From: Streptomyces sp. CB01580
Lineage (GTDB): Bacteria > Actinomycetota > Actinomycetes > Streptomycetales > Streptomycetaceae
DNA: 64,000 bases
Assembly: GCF_001905795.1 (NCBI RefSeq)
Contig: NZ_LIXJ01000001.1
Coordinates: forward strand, 372,001-436,000
Reading direction: 5' to 3'
Shown here: positions 45,783 through 53,744 of the stretch, piece after piece
Position numbering within the stretch: position 1 is the first letter of the stretch
How the letters are laid out: every line of letters starts with the position of its first letter
The notes under the pieces: model-generated
What the model was told of the DNA's origin: nothing
Database searches by the model: none
What the model saw: only the letters and a program-made list of their open reading frames with translations
Position numbers and translations under genes: made by a program

Positions 45783-46877
45783 ATGCGCCGGCAGGGTTCA
45801 GCCGCGGACGGGCAACGCCGCGCGACGGTCACCGACGTCGCCCGGCGCGCGGGCGTCTCGACGGCCACGGTCTCCCGCGTGCTCAACCGCAACTACCCGG
45901 TCGCCGAGGCGACCCGGGAGCGGGTCGAGAGCGCGATGCGCGAGCTCGGCTACGTGGTCAACGCCCACGCCCGCGCGCTGGCCGGGGTCTCCAACCGCAC
46001 CGTGGGCATCATCGTCAACGAGCTCGTCGACCCGTTCTACGCGTACATCTCACGCGGCGTGGAACGGGAGGCGGCCCTCGGCGGGCGGCTCTGCCTGGTC
46101 TGCTGCACGCAGGGCGACCCGCAGCGCGAACTGGCCTTCATCGACCTGATGCACGAACGCAGGGCCGACGCCGTGGTCGTGGTCGGCGGCTCCATCGCGG
46201 ACCGCGGCTACACCACCGAACTGGCCCGCAGGGCGCGCGACCTGGACGCCGGTGGTTCGAAGCTCGTGCTGTGCGGCCGGCCGCCCCTGGGCGACCGGGT
46301 CCCCACCGCCTCGGTCGAGTACGACAACGAGGGCGGCGCGTTCGCCATCACCGACCATCTGCTGATGCAGGGGCACGAGCGGATCGTCTACCTGGGCGGC
46401 CCGCCCAGGCTCTCCACCACCCGCGACCGGCTGGCCGGCCACCGCCGCGCCCTGGAGCTGCGTGGTGTGGCCCCGGACCCGGGACTGGTCCACCCCGGCG
46501 CCTTCAGCCGGGGCTTCGGACACCGGAGGATGGCCGAAATCCTGCGGGAGGGACTGGACTTCACCGCGGTGTTCGCCGCGAACGACATGGTCGCGGCGGG
46601 CGCGGCGCAGGCCCTGGAGGAGGCGGGGGTGCGGGTGCCGGACGACGTGTCGCTGGTGGGGTACGACGACATCCCCGTCGCCCAGGAGCTGCGGCCCCGG
46701 CTCACCACCGTCCACATCCCGCTGGAGGAGATGGGGCGGCAGGCGGTGCGGCTGGCCTTCGGCGGCGAGGACGAGGACGACTGGCGCGAGCCGACCACGG
46801 GCGCGCTGCGCCTCGGCACACACATCGTGGTACGCGATTCCGTCGCACCGCGGCTCGGACGACCCGCCCGCAGTTGA
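45783..46877 (+). CDS. LacI-family transcriptional regulator
   Basis: About 364 residues. Helix-turn-helix TVTDVARRAGVSTATVSRVL (residues 15-34) with hinge helix around ALAGVSN, then the periplasmic-binding-like sensor (GIIVNELVDPFYAYISRGVE, FAANDMVAAGAAQAL, SLVGYDDIPVAQEL). Start ATG 45783 follows GGGGGTGAG; the open frame upstream is a shadow. It sits between the two operons that carry the shared AACCGCTTAC site and is the obvious candidate repressor, with a sugar as inducer. Confidence 0.9.
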   Translation: MRRQGSAADGQRRATVTDVARRAGVSTATVSRVLNRNYPVAEATRERVESAMRELGYVVNAHARALAGVSNRTVGIIVNELVDPFYAYISRGVEREAALGGRLCLVCCTQGDPQRELAFIDLMHERRADAVVVVGGSIADRGYTTELARRARDLDAGGSKLVLCGRPPLGDRVPTASVEYDNEGGAFAITDHLLMQGHERIVYLGGPPRLSTTRDRLAGHRRALELRGVAPDPGLVHPGAFSRGFGHRRMAEILREGLDFTAVFAANDMVAAGAAQALEEAGVRVPDDVSLVGYDDIPVAQELRPRLTTVHIPLEEMGRQAVRLAFGGEDEDDWREPTTGALRLGTHIVVRDSVAPRLGRPARS

Positions 46878-46952
46878 CCGATTACTCCATCCGGGCCACC
46901 TCCGACCATAGAAAAACACAGTAACTTCCCACCCCCCTCTTGCCACTCTGTA

Positions 46953-46964
46953 GCAACCGCTTAC
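46953..46964 (+). promoter_or_regulatory. LacI-type operator before the M60 peptidase operon
   Basis: GCAACCGCTTAC shares ten consecutive bases (AACCGCTTAC) with the site in the transporter promoter. It lies 13 bases past a -35-like TTGCCA (46940-46945) and about 70 bases before the M60 start, in the expected promoter spacer position. Confidence 0.6.
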
Positions 46965-47032
46965 ATGCTGACGCCGAGCAGGATCGTTCCGCACGCCTTC
47001 GCCCCTCACTCGTTCCGCAGGGAGAGTTCCGC

Positions 47033-48466
47033 ATGCGTATGCCCACAGACCCCGCCGGCTCCGCCACCGCCTCCATCGCCCCTGCCGCCACCGGTCCCGC
47101 GGCTCCCGCCCCTTCGGTCACCGGTTCGCCCCTCGGGCGGCGTTCCGTGCTCGCCGCCGCGGCCGGGGCGGGTGCGGCGCTCGCCCTGGGCGCGGGAACG
47201 GCCCGGGCCGCCACGGCCGCCCCCTCCCCCGGCGGACGCGGTGGCCGTCCGGTCGCGCTGCGGCTGACCGCCCTGCCCGCCGCCGAGGCCGAGCGGCTGC
47301 GGCTCGGACAGGCGCTGCGGGGCTCGGAGTTCCGGCCGACCGGCCTGTACGCCCCGCCCGCCACCCCCGTCTCCCTGACCGTCCAGCCGTACGACGGCGT
47401 GCTGCCCACCCTCTGGATCGGCGCCTGGGACTACTACGGAGAGATCACCGAACCCCGCTCCTATCCCCTGACCCCCGGCTCGAACACGGTCACGGACCCC
47501 CACGGCGGCCCCGTCTACCTCACCCTGACCGGTGACGGCGAGCGCGCCGGTGTGCTGATCCGCTCCGGCGCGACGGCCATGCCCGTCTTCGCGCTGGGCC
47601 GCACCACGGAGTCCGACTTCCAGCGGCAGCTGGACACGCTGACGGCCTCGCCGTACGTCGAACTGCACGCACCCCACACGATCATCACGCTCACCCGCGA
47701 GGGCGCTCTGCTGTACCGCGACGAGGACCACGCCGCGCTCCTCGGACTCATGGAGACGATCATCGACTCCCACGCCCGGATCAGCGGTCTCGACGGTTCC
47801 CGGCCGGCGCACCGGCGCAAGGCCGGGCCGTACCACTTCACCGAGGTGAGCAAGGTGCCGTCCGGTGTCGGCGCGTACGCGACGCACGGTTACAACGGCT
47901 TCCCCCGCGCCTATCTCGACCGTGCGACCACCGTCACGGGGCTCCGCACCCGGGGGTGGGGTCTCTACCACGAACTCGGCCATCTGCACCAGCAGTTCGC
48001 CTACAAGCCCGCCGGTCTGACCGAGGTCACCGTCAACATCTACTCGCTGGCCGCACAGCGCACACTGGGGCAGCCGTCGAACCTCCTCACGGTCGATCCG
48101 ACGACCGGGCTCACGTACTTCCGGTCCGCGCGGCAGAAGTTCGGCACGGCGGGCCTGACGTACGAGAAGTCCTTCGGCGCGTACGAGAAGCTCGTCCCGC
48201 TGCGTCAGCTGGAGCTGGCCTTCGGCGAGGATTTCTGGCCGCGGCTGCACAAGCTGGTGCGCGAGGAGAACCCGTGGTCCGACTACACGGAGAACGACAA
48301 GCGGTACCGGGCCCTGGCCACCTACGCCAGTCGCGTGGCGGGGTACGACCTCACGGACTTCTTCGTGAACACCTGGGCGTTCCCGGTCGACGCCGTCGGC
48401 AGGGCCGAACTGGCTGCGCTGAACCTGCCGGAGCCGCCCGTCGACCCGTCGACGCTGACCGACTGA
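47033..48466 (+). CDS. Secreted M60 (enhancin-like) metallopeptidase
   Basis: About 477 residues. Tat-type signal (GRRSVLAAAAGAGAALALGA). The central domain carries the zinc motif HELGHLHQQ (near 313) of peptidase M60, preceded by GWGLY and followed by EVTVNIYSLAAQ, which supplies the conserved Glu region. M60 enzymes cleave glycoproteins such as mucins. ATG 47033 follows GGGAGAG; upstream in-frame ATG 46940 would place the operator inside the gene. It leads an operon with the PL8-like and DUF2264 genes. Confidence 0.85.
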   Translation: MRMPTDPAGSATASIAPAATGPAAPAPSVTGSPLGRRSVLAAAAGAGAALALGAGTARAATAAPSPGGRGGRPVALRLTALPAAEAERLRLGQALRGSEFRPTGLYAPPATPVSLTVQPYDGVLPTLWIGAWDYYGEITEPRSYPLTPGSNTVTDPHGGPVYLTLTGDGERAGVLIRSGATAMPVFALGRTTESDFQRQLDTLTASPYVELHAPHTIITLTREGALLYRDEDHAALLGLMETIIDSHARISGLDGSRPAHRRKAGPYHFTEVSKVPSGVGAYATHGYNGFPRAYLDRATTVTGLRTRGWGLYHELGHLHQQFAYKPAGLTEVTVNIYSLAAQRTLGQPSNLLTVDPTTGLTYFRSARQKFGTAGLTYEKSFGAYEKLVPLRQLELAFGEDFWPRLHKLVREENPWSDYTENDKRYRALATYASRVAGYDLTDFFVNTWAFPVDAVGRAELAALNLPEPPVDPSTLTD

Positions 48467-48488
48467 CGCCGGCCGACCGGGAGCCACC

Positions 48489-49310
48489 ATGGAACTCAGC
48501 AGAAGAAACCTCATCGCGGCGGGCGGCGCCACGGCCGTCACCGCGCTCATGACATCGGCCGGGACCGCGCGGGCGCACCCCGTCACGGCCCCCGCCTCCG
48601 CCGGGGCAGGCGCGGACCTCGGCTTCGACGCCCTCCTCCAGCGGGCCGAGACCCTGCTCACCGGGCGCGGATTCGACCCGGACGACCCCGACTTCACGGC
48701 CGCGGTCGCCGCCCTGGACGCCACGGCCCGGGGCCTCTGGGACACCCTCGACCGGAGTGCCGGACGGACCGCGCCGTGGCCCGAGCAGCGCACCGGGACC
48801 TGGCGCACCATCAACTCCGGTGCGGACACGGGCGGAAGCACCGACCCCGTCACCCGCCGCTATCTCACGCTCCGCATCGACCACGGCGTCTCCCCCGTCG
48901 ACGCCGGATACGCGTACGTGCTGCTGCCCGGCGCGTCGGCGGCCGCGACCTCGGTCTGGTCGCGCTCCATGCCGGTCCGGATCGTCGCCGACGACGCCAC
49001 GGCGCAGGCCGTGGAGGTACGCCGGTCGGGGCTCGTCGCGGCGCAGTTCTGGGCGGCGGGGAGCGCGGCCGGGATCACCGCCTCGGGTCCGGCCTCGGTG
49101 CTGGTACGACGCCGGGGAGCGCGCATCGGTGTCGCGGTCGCCGACCCGGGCCGCACGCTCACCACCGTCTCGGTCGAACTCCCCTTCCGTACGAAATCGG
49201 TGGCGCAGAAGGACGACACGGTGCACGTGCTCCCCGGCCGCAGGACCGTGCTCACCGTCGCCGTCGGCGGATCGCGCGGCCACACCCACCGGGCCGAACT
49301 CGTCCGGTAG
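48489..49310 (+). pseudogene. PL8 polysaccharide lyase with catalytic domain deleted in frame
   Basis: 273 residues. The start (Tat signal SRRNLIAAGG, then DFTAAVAALDATARGLWDTL) matches the N-terminal end of family 8 lyases. The sequence then jumps to their late beta-sandwich part (GTWRTINSGADTGG, YLTLRIDHGVSPVDAGYAYV). PL8 enzymes for hyaluronan, chondroitin or xanthan are about 750-800 residues; some 500 residues holding the alpha/alpha toroid with catalytic Asn, His and Tyr are missing, with the frame kept. A secreted product may still be made but should lack lyase activity, perhaps keeping sugar binding. Confidence 0.7.
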
Positions 49311-49376
49311 CCGCCCGACCCTGCCACCGTCCGTCCCCACCACCGCACAGCGACACCTTCGAGGAGCAGCACCACC

Positions 49377-51287
49377 ATGTCCGTCCCCCCGTATCTGCGA
49401 CTCCCCGCGCCCGACAGGCTGTTGTCGTCGCGCACCGGCTGGACCCGGGACCACTGGGAGGCGGTGGCCGACCGGATGCTGGACGCGCTGGTGCCCTACG
49501 CGACACCCGGCTTCGCCCAGTACCGGCTGCCCGGCCGCACCAGCTGGTCGGGGATCGTCTCGGACGGCCTCGAAGGGTTCGCCCGGTCGTTCCTGCTCGC
49601 CGCCTGCCGCATCGCGGGCGCGGGCGGGGCGGTCGATCCCGCGCTCGTCGAGCGGTACGCGGCGGGGCTCGCGGCGGGCACGGACCCGGGCAGCGGCGAG
49701 GCGTGGCCGGGGCTGACCGACTGTTCGCAGCAGATGGTGGAGGCGGCCTCGGTCGCGGTGGCACTGCACGAGACCCGGCCGTGGATCTGGGACCGTCTCG
49801 ACGCACGGGTGCAGGAGCGGGTCGTCGACTGGTTCTCCGGGTTCGTCGGCGGCCGCACCTGGGACAACAACTGGCGCCTCTTCCAGGTGGTGTCCGAGCA
49901 GTTCCTCGCCTCGGTCGGCGCCCCCTACAGCCGCTCCGACATCGAGAGCGGCCTGGACCGGATCGAGGACTGGTACGTCGGCGACGGCTGGTACACCGAC
50001 GGGGACGGTCGCAACTTCGACTACTACATCGGCTGGGCCATGCATCTGTACCCGCTGTTGTGGTCGCGGATGGCGGGCGCCGACGACGGGGGCCGGACCG
50101 ACGTCTACCGAGAGCGGCTGCGCAGGTTCCTGGAGGACTACCCGCACTTCTTCGGCGCCGACGGGGCGCCGGTCCACCAGGGACGTTCTCTCACGTACCG
50201 GTTCGCCGCGCTGGCTCCGGTGTGGATGGGGGCGCTGGCCGACTGCACCCCGCTCGCGCCGGGGCTCACCCGGCGCCTCGCCTCGGGCACGATGCGGCAC
50301 TTCGCCGAGCGCGGCGTGCCGGACGAGCGGGGGCTGCTGACGCTCGGGTGGTACGACACGTTCCTGCCCAGCACCCAGCCGTACTCCGGCCCCGCGTCGC
50401 CGTACTGGGCCAGCAAGGGCTTCCTCGGACTGCTGCTCCCGGCGGACCATCCGGTGTGGACCGCACGCGAACTCCCGCTGCCCGTCGAGGAGTCGGACCA
50501 GTACATGGCGCTGCCCGCCCCCGGCTGGCTGCTGCACGGCACCCGTGACGACGGCATCGTGCGGTTGGTCAACCACGGCAGCGACCACAATCCGCCGTAC
50601 GACCAAACCGCCGACCCGTCCGAGGGCACGCACGACCCGCACTACGCGAAGCTCGGCTACTCGACGGCCACCGCCCCCGAAGCCGCCCCGCATGCCCTGG
50701 CCCGCTCCGTCGACGGGCATCTGGCGCTCGTTGCCCCGGACGGCACCCCGTCGCCGCGCCGCCGGATCCATCCGCTGCGCTGCGAGGGCCGGGTGGCCGC
50801 GTCCTGGTACGCGGCGAGGCTCCCCGGCGACGACCGGACGTACCGGGTCGAGACGACGAGCGTGCTGCACGGCCCCTGGGAGGTCCGGGTGCACCGGGTC
50901 GAGGCGCCGGAGGGAGTGGTGGTGCGCGAGGGCGGTCACGCGGTCGCCCACGCGGAGAGCCCCCTCGCCCAGGCGGGTCCCGACTGGGCACTCGCCCGTA
51001 CGCCGGACGGCCTGAGCAGCGCCCTGGTCGCGCTGCACGGCTGGGACGGCGGCGTCGAGGGGGCCGCCGTGGCGCGTGACGTCCAGTCCAACGCCCACGG
51101 TCCGCGTTCCGCGATCCCGTACCTGCGCAGCCGGCCGCACCCGGGAGGGCGGAGCATCCATGTCTCGCTGGTCGTCCTCTCCCGGGACACCGTGCATCCG
51201 GAGGCGCTGCGCGACTCGGTGCGGGTGCACACGGGGGCGGACTCGGTGGTGCTGACGTTCCTGGACGGCACGACGGTCGAGGTCTGA
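49377..51287 (+). CDS. DUF2264 protein (putative glycan-degrading enzyme)
   Basis: 636 residues. The N-terminal 370 form an alpha/alpha barrel-like DUF2264 domain (GRTSWSGIVSDGLEGFARSF, TWDNNWRLFQVVSEQFLASV, WYVGDGWYTDGDGRNFDYYI). The rest is a beta-rich domain. Some relatives are grouped with exo-acting glycosidases on uronic-acid sugars (GH154-like); acidic residues in the DGDGRNFDYY region could be catalytic. No signal peptide, so it likely acts in the cytosol on imported oligosaccharides. It is the third gene of the M60 operon. Confidence 0.8.
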   Translation: MSVPPYLRLPAPDRLLSSRTGWTRDHWEAVADRMLDALVPYATPGFAQYRLPGRTSWSGIVSDGLEGFARSFLLAACRIAGAGGAVDPALVERYAAGLAAGTDPGSGEAWPGLTDCSQQMVEAASVAVALHETRPWIWDRLDARVQERVVDWFSGFVGGRTWDNNWRLFQVVSEQFLASVGAPYSRSDIESGLDRIEDWYVGDGWYTDGDGRNFDYYIGWAMHLYPLLWSRMAGADDGGRTDVYRERLRRFLEDYPHFFGADGAPVHQGRSLTYRFAALAPVWMGALADCTPLAPGLTRRLASGTMRHFAERGVPDERGLLTLGWYDTFLPSTQPYSGPASPYWASKGFLGLLLPADHPVWTARELPLPVEESDQYMALPAPGWLLHGTRDDGIVRLVNHGSDHNPPYDQTADPSEGTHDPHYAKLGYSTATAPEAAPHALARSVDGHLALVAPDGTPSPRRRIHPLRCEGRVAASWYAARLPGDDRTYRVETTSVLHGPWEVRVHRVEAPEGVVVREGGHAVAHAESPLAQAGPDWALARTPDGLSSALVALHGWDGGVEGAAVARDVQSNAHGPRSAIPYLRSRPHPGGRSIHVSLVVLSRDTVHPEALRDSVRVHTGADSVVLTFLDGTTVEV

Positions 51288-51299
51288 GCCCCCGAACGG

Positions 51300-51887
51300 T
51301 CAGATTCCGGTGCTGATGCCCTCCCGCTGATCGATGTGGCCGACGAGTTCCCGGGCCAGCGACTTGATCGTGTCGAGCCCCGCCCTGCCCCAGGAGCGGG
51401 GCACCGTGTCGACCGCGCAGACGGCGCCCAGGGCGATGCCCGTCCGGTCGATCAGCGGGGCGCCGAGGTAGGAGCGGATGCCTATGTCGTCGACGACCGG
51501 GTTTCCGGCGAAGCGCGGATAGTCGCAGACGTCCTCCAGCACGAGCGCCTTGCGCCGCACGACGACGTGCGGGCAGTAGCCGCGGTCCAGGGCCACGTAC
51601 CGCCCGGCCCGGCTGCTGCCCGCGGTGGCGGCGCCCAGGTCGGATCCCTTGTACGTGCCGCTCGGCGTGTGCAGTCCGGCGAAGAACTGCTGGTTGCCGT
51701 CGATGAAGTTGACCATCGAGTAGGGGACGTCGGTGACCTCGGCCACCCGGTCGGCGAAGGCGTCGAAGTTGTCGAACGAGGCGTCGGCACGTTCCCCGAG
51801 CCCCAGGGTCCGCAGTCGATGGGTACGCACGACGGAGTCGCGGTCCACGGGCGTGAGCAGCAGCCGGTCGGAGGCGGGCCGCGTCAC
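51300..51887 (-). CDS. GAF-domain protein attached to the conservon
   Basis: 195 residues. GAF fold (residues 35-180) with VPYSMVNFIDGNQQFFAGLH, CDYPRFAGNPVVDDIGIRSY and LGAPLIDRTGIALGAVCAVD. A Cys (DRGYCPHVV) sits where photoreceptor or redox GAFs bind cofactors, but this is weak. The GTG start overlaps the GTPase stop (GTGA), making it the fifth gene of the conservon operon and a possible sensor input. Confidence 0.85.
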   Translation of the reverse strand: MTRPASDRLLLTPVDRDSVVRTHRLRTLGLGERADASFDNFDAFADRVAEVTDVPYSMVNFIDGNQQFFAGLHTPSGTYKGSDLGAATAGSSRAGRYVALDRGYCPHVVVRRKALVLEDVCDYPRFAGNPVVDDIGIRSYLGAPLIDRTGIALGAVCAVDTVPRSWGRAGLDTIKSLARELVGHIDQREGISTGI

Positions 51888-52951
51888 GCGCGGGCTCCGA
51901 AGGCGGTCCGCGGGGCCGGGGCGGAGGTGGCGTTGATGAGGTGCTGGACCAGCGTGACCAGGGTCCCCGCGCCCGAGCTGGCGATGCGGGCGTCGCACAG
52001 CACGACCGGTACGTCGGGGCCCAGGTCGAGCGCGGCCCGTACCTCCTCGGGCGCGTAGCGGTGGGCCCCGTCGAACTCGTTCACCGCGATGACGAAGCCG
52101 ATGCCGCGGCGTTCGAAGAAGTCGACGGCGGCGAAGCACTCGGCGAGCCGTCGCGTGTCCGCGAGCACCACCGCCCCCAGCGCGCCGTGGGAGAGTTCGT
52201 CCCACATGAACCAGAAGCGCTCCTGCCCGGGAGTGCCGAACAGGTAGAGCACATGCTGCTCGTCGAGCGTGATGCGGCCGAAGTCCATGGCCACGGTGGT
52301 GGACGTCTTGGACTCGATGCCGTCGAGGTTGTCCGTCGTGGCACCCGCCTGGGTCAGCAGTTCCTCCGTGCTCAACGGCGCGATCTCGCTGACCGCGCCG
52401 ACGAACGTGGTCTTGCCGACGCCGAACCCGCCGGCCACCAGCACCTTCAGCGCGACGGGAAACCCCTCGGCGGCGGGCCCTTCGGCGTCGAGGGGATCGA
52501 CGCAAGCGGCAAAACCGGCGGGAGCCGTCGACATGCCGGTGTCCCGGCCCCGGTCGTAGGTTCCCCCCGGGGCGTGGCCACCGCTCGCCCCGGGGGATCC
52601 CCCGTACCCGTACGGAACGCCGGAGTCGTGGCCCCCGCCGGGACCGGGACCGCCCTCGAAGCGGGCAGTGCCGTCGAAGCCGGACCCTGCACCAGAACCG
52701 TGCCCCGGGCCGGGGCCTCCGTACCCCTCCGGACGGCCGCGGTCCCCCGGACTTGCGGGACGTACGTGGAGCCCCTGGGCGGCCTCATGGCCTCCGAGGT
52801 TCTCGTAGGTCACCGGACGTTCGTACGTTCCGAACCCTTCGGGGCGCCCGTGGCCTCCGTACTCCTCGGGGAGCCCGTAGCCCTCGGGACCTTCGCTGTT
52901 CCCGTACGCGGCGGGGCTGCCGAAGCCGTCAGAGCTGTCGTCGTAAGCCAT
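51884..52951 (-). CDS. cvnD: Conservon Ras-like GTPase (CvnD) with long Gly/Pro N-terminal extension
   Basis: 355 residues. The GTPase core occupies the last 200: P-loop GGFGVGKTTFVG, DFGRI switch region, GTPGQERFWFMW (G3), and VNEFDG (G4). CvnD proteins are normally about 200 residues; here about 150 residues rich in Gly, Tyr, Pro and Glu with repeated GxPEGYG/GRPEGFG units precede it. Start ATG 52951 (GGAGG 9 bases upstream) lies inside the end of the DUF742 gene. CvnD proteins work with A-B-C as a membrane-linked G-protein-like switch. Confidence 0.85.
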   Translation of the reverse strand: MAYDDSSDGFGSPAAYGNSEGPEGYGLPEEYGGHGRPEGFGTYERPVTYENLGGHEAAQGLHVRPASPGDRGRPEGYGGPGPGHGSGAGSGFDGTARFEGGPGPGGGHDSGVPYGYGGSPGASGGHAPGGTYDRGRDTGMSTAPAGFAACVDPLDAEGPAAEGFPVALKVLVAGGFGVGKTTFVGAVSEIAPLSTEELLTQAGATTDNLDGIESKTSTTVAMDFGRITLDEQHVLYLFGTPGQERFWFMWDELSHGALGAVVLADTRRLAECFAAVDFFERRGIGFVIAVNEFDGAHRYAPEEVRAALDLGPDVPVVLCDARIASSGAGTLVTLVQHLINATSAPAPRTAFGARA

Positions 52952-53306
52952 CGAGCACTGCCTCCAGCAGGGATCGGTCGGTGGGCGTGTCATGGAAGGC
53001 GGGCGGGTGCGCGGTGACTGCCCCGCAGTCCACCAGGTCGGAGACGAGCACTTTGGTGACGACCGCGGGCAGCCGCAGATGGGCGGCGATCTCGGCCACC
53101 GACGTGGGGCCGCCGCACAGCCCCAGCGCGACGGAGTGCTCGGGACCGAGGGGGGCCTGTGGTTCGGCGCCCGTGGCCCTCACCAGGGAGAGCAGGTCGA
53201 GCACGGTGCTCGGACGGGTCCTGCCGTTGCTCACGGTGTACGGACGGATGAGCCGCCCGGCGGCGTCGTCGAGCAACGGCCCGTCCTGCGGAACCGACAC
53301 GCTCAC
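52929..53306 (-). CDS. cvnC: DUF742 protein (CvnC)
   Basis: 125 residues. RLIRPYTVSNGRTRP and the winged-helix-like SVAEIAAHLRLPAVVTKVLV region are DUF742 hallmarks. It starts 4 bases inside the CvnB gene and overlaps the CvnD start by 23 bases. CvnC links the roadblock protein and the GTPase in conservons. Confidence 0.92.
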   Translation of the reverse strand: MSVSVPQDGPLLDDAAGRLIRPYTVSNGRTRPSTVLDLLSLVRATGAEPQAPLGPEHSVALGLCGGPTSVAEIAAHLRLPAVVTKVLVSDLVDCGAVTAHPPAFHDTPTDRSLLEAVLDGLRRQL

Positions 53307-53737
53307 AGCCCCGTGGCACCCGGTGCCGCGACTGCCTGTCGGGTCGGGGTCATCAGATACGGCCGGACGCTCTTGACCAGCATGGTCATCTCGTAGCCCA
53401 GCACCGCGGCGTCCGCCTCGCGTCCGGCGAGCACGGCGAGGCAGGTGCCCGATCCGGCGGTGGAGACGAACAGCAGGGTCGAGTCCAGTTCGACCACGAC
53501 CTGACGTACGTCACCGTTGTCGCCGAAGCGCGCGCCGGCGCTTCGGCCGAGCGAGTACAGCCCCGCGGCCAGCGCGGCCATGTGGTCGGCACTGTCGGCA
53601 TCCATGCCGTGGAGGGACTTCACCAGTCCGTCGGCGGACAGGAGGACCGCGCTGCGTGTGTACGGCACACGCTGCACCAGTCCGCTCAACAACCAGTCGA
53701 GGTCCGAGACCTGACCGGACGGCATATCGGTCGCCAT
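53303..53737 (-). CDS. cvnB: Roadblock/LC7 protein (CvnB)
   Basis: 144 residues. DLDWLLSGLVQRVPYTRSAV, LLSADGLVKSLHGMD and ALAAGLYSLGRSAGARFGD match the roadblock/LC7 domain used by conservons to regulate the GTPase, possibly as its exchange factor or activator. It starts 8 bases after the CvnA stop. Confidence 0.92.
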   Translation of the reverse strand: MATDMPSGQVSDLDWLLSGLVQRVPYTRSAVLLSADGLVKSLHGMDADSADHMAALAAGLYSLGRSAGARFGDNGDVRQVVVELDSTLLFVSTAGSGTCLAVLAGREADAAVLGYEMTMLVKSVRPYLMTPTRQAVAAPGATGL

Positions 53738-53744
53738 GGCGCAT

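Noticed and set aside
46940..47032. Longer M60 start at 46940
   Set aside because: No ribosome site, and it would put the operator inside the gene; ATG 47033 has GGGAGAG at proper spacing.
48351..51230. 959-residue open frame on the minus strand
   Set aside because: Antisense shadow of the M60 end, PL8 and DUF2264 genes; no motifs, and those genes have good ribosome sites.
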